A stretch of DNA of 64,000 bases from assembly GCA_033675265.1 (NCBI GenBank), contig JAUJYZ010001565.1:62001-126000 (forward strand), given 5' to 3'. The notes below the pieces were generated by a model. It saw only the letters and a list, made by a program, of their open reading frames with translations. It was not told where the DNA came from and did not search any database. This stretch comes from Actinostola sp. cb2023 (taxonomy: Eukaryota; Cnidaria; Anthozoa; Actiniaria; Actinostolidae). The translations under genes were made by a program, and so were the position numbers. Below, one piece after another: positions 1 to 11,099 of the stretch. How positions within the stretch are numbered: the stretch's first letter is position 1; every line of letters starts with the position of its first letter.

Positions 1-397
1 TATTTCTATGGAAATTATTTTAATCAAAAACCTCCATACATTGCCTTATGTATATTTGACAAGCACAGAGCTTGGGCTACCTGTGTAAAAGGTCGACTGA
101 TGGCATGTGATCACATGGGTGGGAACTCACAACGACTCAATTATCAAATTAAAAAAAAACATGGAAAAAAGAGAGAAAAGGACGGAAAAAAAAAAAAAAA
201 AAAATAAATAAAGTAAAGTAAAGTAAAAGCCGTATTTAACGTCCGTAACCCCTTCAGTCGAAACTGTTCATCCAGGAGCTGGGCAGACGGTGCGCTCTTT
301 TACCCCCTCCCTCCATCAGTGCTCCGCTTTATCAGGGTATTTAAAGCTGCACTGAGCTACACGGATTAGAGGGAAGTCGAAACAAGGATGTGAGGTC

Positions 398-465
398 GTG
401 AAGAATCGAACCAGGCACCTCTCGCATAGTAGGCCGCGCACTAACCAACTAAGCCACCTTGCTCC
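398..465 (-). repeat. tRNA-derived SINE-like head
   Basis: The minus strand reads GGTGGCTTAGTTGGTTAGTG (A-box-like) followed by GGTTCGATTC (B-box-like). The acceptor stem does not close well. This fits the internal Pol III promoter of a tRNA-derived SINE better than a working tRNA. Confidence 0.45.
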
Positions 466-539
466 TTAAATCAATAAAAAAGTCAAGAAAAATATTAATT
501 TATTTTATCTTCTCGCCGTTGTTTTTGTTTTATTCAAAG

Positions 540-3454
540 GTTCAACAATTTCGACTTCAACTTCCACTTCCACTTCGACTTCGACTTCAACGCCGACTTC
601 AACTTCGACTTCGACTTCAACTTCAACGCCGATTTCAACTTCGACTTCAACTTCGACTTCAACTTCGACTTCAACTTCAACTTCGACTTCAACGCCGACT
701 TCATCTAAGACTTCGACTTCAACTTTGACTTCAACTTCGACTTCAACTTCAACGCCGATTTCTATAAAAGGTAAATAAAATTAAGAAGTTCGTCGATGAA
801 TATTTATTTCTCGATTTCTTATTTCTTCGGCCACAACCATACATACAACCACCGTCCTTGAAGAAAGCACAACGGCTTTCAGTCTCGACGGTCGTCAATT
901 AGCTTGACGGTGGTTGGTTGTAGTGGTCAGCGGTATGCCGTTTGCTACTAGTCAGGCGCATTTCGATTCAGGTGAATTACAAATATGACTTTTTTCGAAT
1001 TTGTTTTTATTTCCACAGATCAAGAAGCATTAATTAAACGAGGTAGGAAACAAGGCTTTTGATCGATTTATCGCTGTCATCATCATCATCATCACCACCA
1101 CCATCATCATCACTACCATCATCATCACCAAAAAAACGATAAGATTTTGATGAGAATTCAGTCTTAACTTTATACTGATTCATTCTTCTCGTGAAGATCA
1201 AACGTAAACAGACTACGTTGCTCGCGCTTATATGTCACGTGATTACACTACACGTCTTTAGGGGGATGGAGAGGAAATGCTACATGCGTGCATGATATTG
1301 CCCGAGAGGGATTTCCATCTAAAACCGACTCCCTTTGTTGCAGTATTTCCAAGTGAATGTGGACTACAGAACCACCATCTTATCCCTCCTCGTCACAGAC
1401 GACGGCGCAAGCGTGTGGTTGGTGGCAATGCCGCAAAGAAAGGACAGTTTCCTTGGCAGGTCGCGCTGTTGTTTAAAGGAAGGCATTACTGTGGAGGGTC
1501 CATCGTTCATCAGAACTGGGTCGTTACAGGATCTCATTGCTTTAGTAAGTTATAGCATTATTGTACAGCATGAGGTGTGCCCCATTGAACCATGGGGGTT
1601 GATATTACCTTGAATTGTTTGAGTTTACACTGGAGAAATACGCGCGCTCTTCAAAGGTTTTGGACATTTACAAAGAATTCCCCAATATTAGTGAGAGTAG
1701 ACTCTAGACTTAATCTTAGTTGATCCACATGTTGAACAGTCTCCCTCGATCACAGACGATTTTAGGGTCGTCACGCAACGCTCCTGTCCCACGGCGTTAC
1801 GTGACGACCCTGATAAATCTGATAAATCAATAATAAATATTTTTCATATTTACACTAACTAGTGCTAATTGTTGTTAACCCGCCGTGACTCGATTCGATT
1901 ATTTCAGACCGCTACACGTCCAGTAACCCCGATGATTGGGTTGTCCGCGCTGGTGATCATCGTCTTAATGACAGGGATATGTTTGAGATAGAATTAGATG
2001 TAGAAACCATTACCATTCACGAAAAGTACATATCGATGTGGTTTGAAGGCATCACCGATACTCCACCAAAGAATGATATAGGTAAGTCTTACGTGACTAA
2101 TAGTACTTGTGTGACTGCAGTCTTGCGTGACTAATAGTACTTGTGTGACTGCAGTCTTGCGTGACTAATAGTACTTGTGTGACTGCAGTCTTGCGTGACT
2201 AATAGTACTTGTGTGACTGTAGTCTTGCGTGACTAATAATACTTGTGTGACTGCAGTCTTGCGTGACTAATAGTACTTGTGTGACTGTAGTCTTACGTGA
2301 CTAATAGTACTTGTGTGACTGCAGTCTTGCGTGACTAATAGTACTTGTGTGACTGTAGTCTTGCGTGACTAATAATACTTGTGTGACTGTAGTCTTGCGT
2401 GACTAATAGTACTTGTGTGACTGTAGTCTTGCGTGACTAATAATACTTGTGTGACTGTAGTCTTGCGTGACTAATAATACTTGTGTGACTAGTCTTGCGT
2501 GACTAATAGTACTTGTGACTGTAGTCTTGTGGCTAATAGTACTTGTGTGACTGTAGTCTTGCGTGACTAATAGTCCTTGTGTGACTGCAGTCTTGCGCGT
2601 ACTTGCGTGACTAATAGTACTTTTGTGACTGCAGTCTTGCGTGGCTAATAGTACTTGTGTGACTGTAGACTTGCGTGACTAATAGTACTTGTGTGACTAG
2701 TCTTGCGTGACTAATAGTACTTGTGTGACTAATAGTACGTGTGTGACTGTAGTATTGTGTGACTAATAGTACCTATGTGACTAGTCTTGCGTGAATAATA
2801 GTCCTTGTGTGACTGCAGTCTTGCGCGTATTTGCGTGACTAATAGTACTTGTGTGACTGTAGTCTTGTGTGACTTACATACTCGTCCAAATAATGCCCAC
2901 TCCCTCCCCTCCATATATATTAAATTCGTCGACACGTAACCCCCTTGCGTGACTACAGTTCGATTGTCTTCTTTCTAGCTGTTGTGAAGCTAAAACATCC
3001 ACTAAGGTTTAACACGTGGCATATCCAACCCATCTGTATTCTACGACCAAACACTACGTTCCAGTGGGGAGACAAGTGTACTGTGTCTGGGTGGGGTCAC
3101 TTACAGTGGAACGGCTCACAACCAAACGTTCTTAACTACGCTCAAGTCCCATTGGTTTCTCGTAAAGATTGTAACATCGAAAGGGCATACAACGGGACAA
3201 TCCATGAGACAGCGATGTGCGCGGGATACCCTCAGGGTCAAGTTGATGCATGTGAATTCGATAGTGGTGGACCGCTGTCCTGTAAGAAGTGCGGGCGCTA
3301 CTACCTGTCTGGGATAGTATCCTGGGGTCACGAGTGCGCTAGGCCGTACAAATATGGTGTATATGCACGTATGCAGGTATTGACTCCATGGATGGTGGAG
3401 AAGATAACAAGAGAGGAATTATCATCTACAGCAAAGGAAGTTCGAAGTGGTTAA
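540..3454 (+). CDS. Trypsin-like S1 serine protease with Ser/Thr-rich N-terminal segment (5' end not found)
   Basis: Coding exons are 540-770, 1019-1042, 1344-1544, 1908-2081 and 2979-3454. Every junction is phase 1, and all introns are GT-AG. The first exon encodes about 75 residues of Ser-Thr and Thr-Pro repeats (mucin-like, probably O-glycosylated). A linker Cys (PSECGL) and a basic run follow, ending in the activation site RKR|VVGG. The catalytic domain shows the triad His in VTGSHC, Asp in KNDIAVVKL and Ser in FDSGGP, with SGWG and VSWG motifs; VDAC places Asp at the S1 position, predicting cleavage after Lys or Arg. Two departures are SHC for the usual AHC and EFDSGGP for QGDSGGP. The C-terminus is WMVEKI plus about 18 residues. 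The start codon and signal peptide lie upstream or in an unseen exon. The function is inferred to be extracellular or cell-surface proteolysis; the substrate is unknown. Confidence 0.85.
2083..2880. repeat. 34-bp minisatellite in protease intron 4
   Basis: About 22 imperfect copies of a unit containing GCGTGACTAATAGTACTTGT and GTGACTGTAGTCTT fill the intron, starting a few bases after the splice donor at 2082. Variants are point changes and small deletions. The array carries many GTGACTAAT blocks. No coding function is seen. Confidence 0.9.
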
Positions 3455-3639
3455 AGCGATAACTTAAATACAATCATTTGATAAGACCATTGCAGTCACC
3501 ATCTTGAAATGTAACCTAGCCTTGGGAGACAGTATATAGCGCTCAGTCAGTGATGTAAAGCCATATAAAATTTAATGAATACATTACATCATTAAAAAAA
3601 CTGACTGCTATATAGTTTCTCCCATTTATCCTTTGGATG

Positions 3640-4012
3640 CCCGCCATCTTGAAAGGTAACCGAGCCTTTGGATATCCACCATCTTGAAAGGTAGCCGAGC
3701 CTTTGGATATCCGCCATCTTGAAAGGTAACCGAGCCTTTGGATATCCGCCATCTTGAAAGGTAACCGAGCCTTTGAATATCCGCCATCTTGAAAGGTGAA
3801 TATCCGCCATCTTGAAAGGTGGCCTGGCCTTTGAATATCCGCCATCTTGAAAGGTGGCCTGGCCTTTGAATATCCGCCATCTTGAAAGGTGGCCTGGCCT
3901 TTGAATATCAGCCATCTTGAAAGGTAACCGAGCCTTTGAATATCAGCCATCTTGAAAGGTAGCCTGGCCTTTAAATATCCGCCATCTTGAAAGGTGGCCG
4001 CCTGGCTTTGAA
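3640..4012. repeat. 35-bp minisatellite built on CCGCCATCTTGAAAGG
   Basis: About 11 copies of a 35-bp unit; most contain CCGCCATCTTG, and a few have CAGCCATCTTG or CCACCATCTTG. This is the YY1 consensus (reverse complement of CAAGATGGCGG). The array is open in all three minus frames because 35 is not a multiple of 3, which yields spurious ORFs. It lies just downstream of the protease gene. Confidence 0.9.
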
Positions 4013-4301
4013 ACTTGATGGCTAGAACTACAAGTGGTCTGTTTGCAAATAACAGTGATGTGAAAGACATTGCCTTCGTTATCCAACATGGCAAAAACAG
4101 CGGTTGATACATTAATAGTTAAAAAACTTGCACATTCTACATTTTGTATATGAAGTAATAATTTCAATTTGTAAATAAACTAGACGCTCTATAAGCGTTC
4201 ACTCGGCTGGTGGAATCATTAGTCTGCGAATACAGCCTCTTTTCGGTGGTCGCGCCGCCAAAATAAAAAGTGGCTGTATATAAACTGTGAATGTGCCAAT
4301 T

Positions 4302-5114
4302 TTAGACTCTCCCCTCCCTCACAAGAGCGATTTTTTGTCGCCGACCGCCATGACAGTAGCATACAACACGATTGTGATTATAATAAACAGATTCTACAGT
4401 TTTTCTCATCTTTATTGTCATTGAATCGTCATGATGAATATTTACATACAACTGCATAGCTTTCTCTACTATATCATGATCATCAAATATATTCATGGCA
4501 GCTTCTGTTGACGACAGAACGTACGATACAAGAACACCAATGCACAACAATGTCAACATTGCAAGAGACACGATCGACAAGACCACTCCAAAAGTAGTAT
4601 TTTGTGACATATACATTGTACTAACAACAAGTAAAAGGCAAAACAATACTAAATTTATCATATTCACCTCAATGTTTACGAGTTTAAAGAGATTTTTACG
4701 TGTACTATGATTCTTTTGGTTGGCGACTGTTGTTGAACATTTCTTGTCGTCGTTCATCAAGGTCGAGGCTTCAGCTTGATCAGTCTGGTATTCATCAGAA
4801 TCGGAGTAGTACTTTTCAGTACAAGAGTTTATAGTCAAGTTTTTAGTCATAGTTTCGTCATTTGTAGTCATTTGTTTGCCATTTCTAGCCATGATTTGCT
4901 CATATTTGCTCATATTTTGCTCATTTGATTTCATAGTTTGCTTTGATTTCTCTTTGATTGCTTTGAGTTCGCGGAACGGCCTGGTCCAAAATCGCTCACT
5001 GACATCTTTTAGCGTAGGCCTACCGCGAACGGCGTATGCGTTTGTAAGCATAGTGAGCGTTTGGAGAAGTAGGTGATGAAGAACTTCAAGAGACATCGTT
5101 TCAATTTTTTTCAA
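4302..5114 (-). CDS. Putative intronless two-helix membrane protein, unknown family
   Basis: A 270-codon frame without repeats. Met1 is at 5114; a second Met (MSLEVLHH) six codons on is an alternative start. The N-terminal ~100 residues are polar, with a Gln/Met/Asn-rich stretch. Residues ~100-145 are acidic to basic. Two hydrophobic segments follow, around MINLVLFCLLLVVSTMYM and GVVLSIVSLAMLTLLCIGVL, separated by a short polar loop, which suggests a helical hairpin. The C-terminal tail is charged and ends CHGGRRQKIALVREGRV. I do not recognise a family. The non-repetitive composition and clustered hydrophobic segments favour a real gene over chance, but no promoter or homologue is identified. 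It could also be an exon of a larger gene or a retrocopy. Confidence 0.45.
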   Translation of the reverse strand: MKKIETMSLEVLHHLLLQTLTMLTNAYAVRGRPTLKDVSERFWTRPFRELKAIKEKSKQTMKSNEQNMSKYEQIMARNGKQMTTNDETMTKNLTINSCTEKYYSDSDEYQTDQAEASTLMNDDKKCSTTVANQKNHSTRKNLFKLVNIEVNMINLVLFCLLLVVSTMYMSQNTTFGVVLSIVSLAMLTLLCIGVLVSYVLSSTEAAMNIFDDHDIVEKAMQLYVNIHHDDSMTIKMRKTVESVYYNHNRVVCYCHGGRRQKIALVREGRV

Positions 5115-5689
5115 ACCTCAGCAGTAAACTGAACTACGATCACTGAACCCAGCGAAGAACCGACTTTGGACCAATCGAATGACATGCTGCTGTCGGGCTT
5201 CCTGTGGCCGGGATGGAATGGACGGTCTAACCGGAAAAAAAAGCCTAATTTAAGACTCGGCGTCTGCCACAGGCAGCCCAGCCGAGTAATTACTTGCATC
5301 GGATATAACAATGATAATAATATACCTATTTTGGAGTGAATTATTCGTGTTTGTATAGAACATGACTGACAAACAAGCAGGCCTTGTTGTGGTGCAAAAC
5401 AATGGAATGGATTTATCTTATCAATCAAAACTACGTATTTCCTCCTATCAAATGTTGTGTTTTATTTTATGAAGTAAACTAGTCATACAAGGTATGATTT
5501 GCATGTATATATAGAGTGATTATCATAACATTTTTTAAGTTCTTTCAATTATGTTTTCCCATTACAGCCATTTGAGGAATAAAGTTTTTTTAAAGTCCAA
5601 CGTATTGTCCTTATATACCCGGGCGGACCCCATATGAACGGGGCGGAGATGATCGTCAGAAAATTTGAATTAAACCCCTAGATCCACTG

Positions 5690-7325
5690 GTATCGGTCAC
5701 GCTCACTTCCACGTATATCGGTACGTCACGCCCACCTCTACGTGTATGGGTCACGCCTACCAATCCACGTGCATTGGTCACGCCCACCTCTACGTGTATG
5801 TGTCACGCCTACCAATCCACGTGCATTGGTCACGCCCATCTCTCCACGTGTATGGGTCACTCCTACCAATCCACTTGCATTGGTCACGCCCACCTCTCCA
5901 CGTGTATGGGGTACGCCTACCAATCCACATGAATTGGTCACACCCACCTCTACGTGTATGGGTCACACCTACCAATCCACGTGCATTGGTCATGCCCAAC
6001 TCTTCACGTGTATGGGTCACTCCTACCAATCCACTTGCATTGGTCACGCCCACCTCTCCACGTGTATAGGTCATGCCTACTAATCCACGTGCATTGGTCA
6101 CACCCACCTCTACGTGTATGGGTCACACCTACCAATCCACGTGCATTGGTCATGCCCAACTCTTCACGTGTATGGGTCACTCCTACCAATCCACTTGCAT
6201 TGGTCACGCCCAACTCTTCACGTGTATGGGTCACTCCTACCAATCCACTTGCATTGGTCACACCCACCTCTCCACGTGTATGGGTCACACCTACCAATCC
6301 ACGTGCATTGGTCACGCCCATCTCTCCACGTGTATGGTCACTCCTACCCCACTTGCATTGGTCATGCCCAACTCTTCACGTGTATGGGTCACTCCTACCA
6401 ATCCACTTGCATTGGTCGTCACGCCCACCTCTCCACGTGTATAGGTCATGCCTACTAATCCACGTGCATTGGTCACGCCCACCACCTCTACGTGTATGGG
6501 TCACACCTACCAATCCACTTGCATTGGTCACGCCCACCTCTCCACGTGTATTGGTCATGCCTACTAATCCACGTGCATTGGTCACACCCACCTCTACGTG
6601 TATGGGTCACACCTACCAATCCACTTGCATTGGTCACGCCCACCTCTCCACGTGTATAGGTCATGCCTACTAATCCACGTGCATTGGTCACACCCACCTC
6701 TACGTGAATGGGTCACGCCTACCAATCCACTTGCATTGGTCACGCCCACCTCTCCACGTGTATAGGTCATGCCTACTAATCCACGTGCATTGGTCACGCC
6801 CACCTCTCCACGTGTATAGGTCATGCCTACTAATCCACTTGCATTGGTCACGCCCACCTCTCCACGTGTATAGGTCATGCCTACTAATCCACTTGCATTG
6901 GTCACGCCCACCTCTCCACGTGTATGGGTCACACCTACCAATCCACGTGCATTGGTCACGCCCAACTCTCTCCACGTGTATAGGTCACTCCTACCAATCC
7001 ACGTGCATTGGTCGTCACGCCCACCTCTCCACGTGTATAGGTCATGCCTACCAATCCACGTGCATTGGTCACGCCCATCTCTCCACGTGTATAGGTCATG
7101 CCTACCAATCCACTTGCATTGGTCACGCCCACCTCTCCACGTGTATAGGTCATGCCTACTAATCCACTTGCATTGGTCACGCCCACCTCTCCACGTGTAT
7201 AGGTCATGCCTACCAATCCACGTGCATTGGTCACGCCCATCTCTCCACGTGTATAGGTCATGCCTACTAATCCACGTGCATTGGTCACGCCCACCTCTAC
7301 GTGAATGGGTCACGCCCACAAATCC
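5690..7325. repeat. 54-bp minisatellite rich in CACGTG E-boxes
   Basis: About 30 copies of a ~54-bp unit with two CACGTG-type sites (TCCACGTGTATAGGTC and ATCCACGTGCATTGGTCA) plus GGTCACGCCCACC. Several copies have CACTTG in place of the second site. Copies are highly similar, so array growth is recent. Open frames on both strands are readings of the repeat. Confidence 0.95.
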
Positions 7326-7329
7326 ACAA

Positions 7330-8130
7330 GTACAGAAAGACTACAAGGACGACTGACATTTATTTTTATAATACTATGGTTACAAGATAATGACGAAACA
7401 TCTCGTCTTTGATAACATACTTTAGACTGACCAAGCTGTACACGTTTTTACAGGGGTGCGTAGTAGAACTGTGATATACCTTACAAAAACCTTGTGATTT
7501 TTCGAATTTCAGGATAATTAGCCCTCCTTACCGAGTACGAGCATTAATGATTATAGTTACTGTTAGCACAATCTCCCTCTCAGCAGAAATGGACCGCAGT
7601 GGAATGGGGTGGAGTCTGAGATCTGCTGGGAGAGAGACGATTGTAAGCGGGTATATTTTGTTCTCCCAAAACAAAAACACAACAAGAGACTAGTTATTTG
7701 TGACCGCCTTGAGCGTATATAAATAAAGTCAGCTAAATACTCTGTTGCTGAGTTTATTCAATGTTTGTCAGTAGATATAAAAGACTACCAAGTGCTGCAA
7801 AACAATCAATCTTTTCTGAAATAAGTCTAGTTTACAGCGATTTGACGCATCAATTCACCAATTCTGTGAAAATGTTTGTTCAGAAACAGATTTCTTAGCA
7901 GATTTCGTAGGACTGTCAGATACCACGTGACACATTATGGAGCACTTTAGTGGCTTCTCATTTTAACCAATCAAAAGTTAAGAAAAACATTGTCCAATCA
8001 GATGGCGTGAACACATTGCAACCTTGCCAGTCGACTTTCAGTCCTAAAAAACTGGTTTGACGCGCAAATGTCAAATAAGAGCAACGCGTCAAAATCGCTT
8101 ACGAGTAACCATGCAAGGGAAACAAATGAT
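7330..8130. other. Intergenic, no gene seen
   Basis: No coding exon is recognised. A weak inverted repeat at about 7570-7645 pairs ACAATCTCCCTCTCAGCAG with CTGCTGGGAGAGAGACGATTGT. Otherwise this is AT-rich unique sequence. Confidence 0.5.
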
Positions 8131-8400
8131 ACTGAAAAACCGATTTGAAAGCGGTTTCAAACAAGTTTAAACAGGTTTGAAATAAGTTTGAATTGATTCG
8201 GTTTCAAACACTTTTAAATAGGTTTGAAACCAGTTTGAACTGATTTGAAACCGGTTTCAAACAAGTTTAAACAGGTTTGAACCGATTTGAAACCGGTTTC
8301 AAACAAGTTTAAATAGGTTTGAAACCAGTTTGAACCGATTTGAAACCGGTTTCAAAAAGTTTAAATAGGTTTGAAACCAGTTTGAAGTCGGCTTGGAGTA
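8130..8400. repeat. Short-period repeat of GAAACCGGTTTCAAAC
   Basis: Alternating GGTTTGAAACC and its complement, interspersed with AAGTTTAAACAGG, repeat about five times with a ~50-60-bp higher-order period. The core GAAACCGGTTTC is palindromic, so single strands could form many small hairpins. Confidence 0.75.
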
Positions 8401-9022
8401 GTTTTATTACACACTTGGAAGGTTTGAACCGAGTTTGGACCCTTACTAGTTAGGGTACATTGTGACAAGAACACGTACTAAAAGTACTAACTCAGTCGCT
8501 CGTCGTCAATCGATTATTCGTGAAAATGAAAGCGAACTCGAGGAGTTTTCTTACTGATAATATGAAGCCTTCAGCACTCGTCCATAACATAAAACAAAAA
8601 TATGAAAATAGATAAGAATCATCAGCGTGGTTGTAAACCTAGCGGTGGTTGCCGCAGCAGTACATCGACTTTACTTTATAAAAGGTTTCTTGTCTTGGAG
8701 GGGTGTCGCTATGAGCGCAGTTTGACGTAGGAAAACAAGGCACCGAGTGACGCACCTCATATATACGCTTGTGAATGCATAATGTTCTCCCAAGGTTATA
8801 CTTTATACAAGAGACATCTATGCCAAGCATACTAGAAAGCATATTTCAAGGTATAATAATCTACTTTGGTATATCAATAGTAGTCGTTGGCTTCGTCGTG
8901 GGGTCTGCTGTCGTTATGTTCAAACCGTTTGGCTTCCTCTTGCATGGATTCTTTGATCTTTAGTATCGCGGCGGAATCACAGTGGTTCTGTGGACAACAA
9001 TAAGTACAGTATAGTTTAGCAA

Positions 9023-9612
9023 GTGGACAGGTATATGACCATACAAGTGGACAGGTATATGACCATACAAGTGGACAGGTATATGACCATACAAGTGGAC
9101 AGGTATATGACCATACAAGTGGACAGGTATATGACCATACAAGTGGACAGGTATATGACCATACAAGTGGACAGGTATATGACCATACAAGTGGACAGGT
9201 ATATGACCATACAAGTGGACAGGTATATGACCATACAAGTGGACAGGTATATATGACCATAGAAGTGGACAGGTATATGACCATACAAGTGGACAGGTAT
9301 ATGACCATACAAGTGGACATGTATATGACCATACAAGTGGATATGTATATGACCATACAAGTGGATATGTACATGACCATACAAGTGGACAGGTATATGA
9401 CCATACAAGTGGACAGGTATATGACCATACAAGTGGACAGGTATATGACCATACAAGTGGACAGGTATATGACCATACAAGTGGACAGGTATATGACCAT
9501 ACAAGTGGACAGGTATATGACCATACAAGTGGACAGGTATATGACCATACAAGTGGACAAGTATATGATATGTATATGACCATACAAGTGGACAGGTATA
9601 TGACCATACATT
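9023..9612. repeat. 24-bp minisatellite
   Basis: About 24 near-identical copies of a unit containing GGACAGGTATATGACCATAC. Because 24 is a multiple of 3, the frames stay open (plus strand encodes MTIQVDRY repeats). It ends 19 bp before the target-site duplication of the 855-bp element. It is not considered a gene. Confidence 0.95.
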
Positions 9613-9639
9613 TCTCAATCATCTGGTTAAGTTTATGAA

Positions 9640-10494
9640 CAACCTCGTCCCCAGGGCCCTCTCTTCTCGCTATTTTCAAAATGGCGGACACTCGAGAGAA
9701 GACCCTGGTGTAGGCTGGTCACGTGTCTCCAAGAATCTTGGAGGTTCGTACCCAGGCTGCCATTTTCCTTATGGTTGAAAGTAATCGAAAGGGCCTTATG
9801 AAGAGTTACTGAAGAAAATACGTTTGTTGATCAGTGGGATTGTTTTGCCTCAAATAATAAATAAAATCACTTTCTAAGCTGGAACAATTCTGGCCATTTG
9901 AAAAGCAAGGGTTCGGAAGTGTAATTAATGAGACACATGAACAACTGAACAGGTCAGATCGACAGTTTATTCGCTGTAAACAAGTGCTGCTATTTGTATA
10001 CAAACACCTTTCATCTCTAACGGCTAAAGTACAAAACATGTTGACGTGGATTAACGTGTCACATACTGCAAAACATACTACAAATTATGTAAACAGAACG
10101 ACAATAATATATCAGTTTTCCGTGTCACCGTCAGTTGCTCGTATAAATTGATACCTTGCTTTACCGGTAAACGATCTCGATCGGTGGACTTTTTCATGTT
10201 CCTAAAGACATTTCAATGCTTCGATAACACTTACACATCACTTGCAGCGGCTTTGGTCTTCCTAATTCGATACATTTGGGACCAGAAAAGAACTATCCGT
10301 TGAAACTATAATTCACTCGATGCGATTCGAATTTTAATTGATGCTATATTTAGCAACCTTCGATAAGGACCAATTAGAAGGCTTGTTGTGTTATCCAATC
10401 AAAATGAGTTTTAGTTCATCCTACACCAGGGTCTTCTCTCGAGCGTCCGCCATTTTGAAAATAGCGAGAAGAGAGGGCCCTGGGGACGAGGTTG
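9640..10494. mobile_element. Mutator-like non-autonomous DNA transposon with ~74-bp TIRs
   Basis: The left end (from CAACCTCGTCCCCAGGGCCC) recurs inverted at 10,421-10,494, with one difference seen over about 74 bp. Direct repeats GTTTATGAA flank it at 9631-9639 and 10,495-10,503, a 9-bp target-site duplication. Long TIRs plus a 9-bp duplication are typical of MULE elements. The interior has no transposase frame. The TIR carries AAAATGGCGGAC, a YY1-like motif. Confidence 0.85.
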
Positions 10495-10641
10495 GTTTAT
10501 GAACCTCATTATGTGTCTTCAAACGAGAGGCAAACACTTTCCTCCATGTACTATCACAACCAGACTACGTCTGTTGTGTGGTTTTGATCAGCTAATATCA
10601 TACTCTACATACTATATAATAATACAAGGTACTCTAAGGTC

Positions 10642-11093
10642 CAGATGGGGTTGTAATACGTATTCCATATATGGTAAAAGCGTGCAAGCGAATAGCGGCC
10701 CCTAACAAGCGTATAGCGGCCCCTAACAAGCGAATAGCGGCCCCAATTTGGTTAATAGGTATTTGCAATGCAAAATATTTTCAAAAGCTAGAAAAAATGC
10801 AGAGTTTGGCAGCGTAATCCCTCGTGGTCAAGTGCGTTAAAGCGGAGGGTTAGGTTTAGGGTTAGGGATGGGGCAGACTATAAAGTGATTAATTTGATGA
10901 TTCGAGTTTCAGATTTGTTATAAAGTTTTAAAAGGTTAAGAAGTTTTTAATAATTGGATGAAAAAAATTCTAAGTCCAATCCTAGGAAATAAAAAAATGG
11001 GTACGCCATTCGCTTGTTAAGTGCTTCTATTCGCTTGTTAGGGGCCGCTATACGCTCATACCATATATGGAATACGTATTACAACCCCGACTC
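10642..11093. mobile_element. hAT-like non-autonomous element (452 bp)
   Basis: Inverted ends share GGGGTTGTAATACGTATTCC and CATATATGGTA. Direct 8-bp repeats CTAAGGTC lie at 10,634-10,641 and 11,094-11,101, matching the hAT duplication length. Inside each end are short repeats of CGAATAGCGGCCCCTAACAAG and variants. The interior has GGTTAGGTTTAGGGTTAGGG, a telomere-like stretch. There is no coding capacity. Confidence 0.75.
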
Positions 11094-11099
11094 CTAAGG

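Noticed and set aside
3543..4112. 189-codon frame with FQDGGYSKARPPFKMADI repeats
   Set aside because: 35-bp repeat read through three frames in turn; non-coding.
5742..7356. Several 100-240-codon frames on both strands
   Set aside because: Frames of the 54-bp minisatellite, changing between frames at unit indels; no start context or conserved domain.
9023..9579. MTIQVDRY octapeptide-repeat frame, tempting as a repeat protein
   Set aside because: 24-bp tandem DNA repeat with no flanking coding sequence; reverse frames are just as open.
9000..9620. CRISPR-like array (regular 24-bp periodicity)
   Set aside because: No unique spacers between repeats, eukaryotic context and no cas genes; it is a simple minisatellite.
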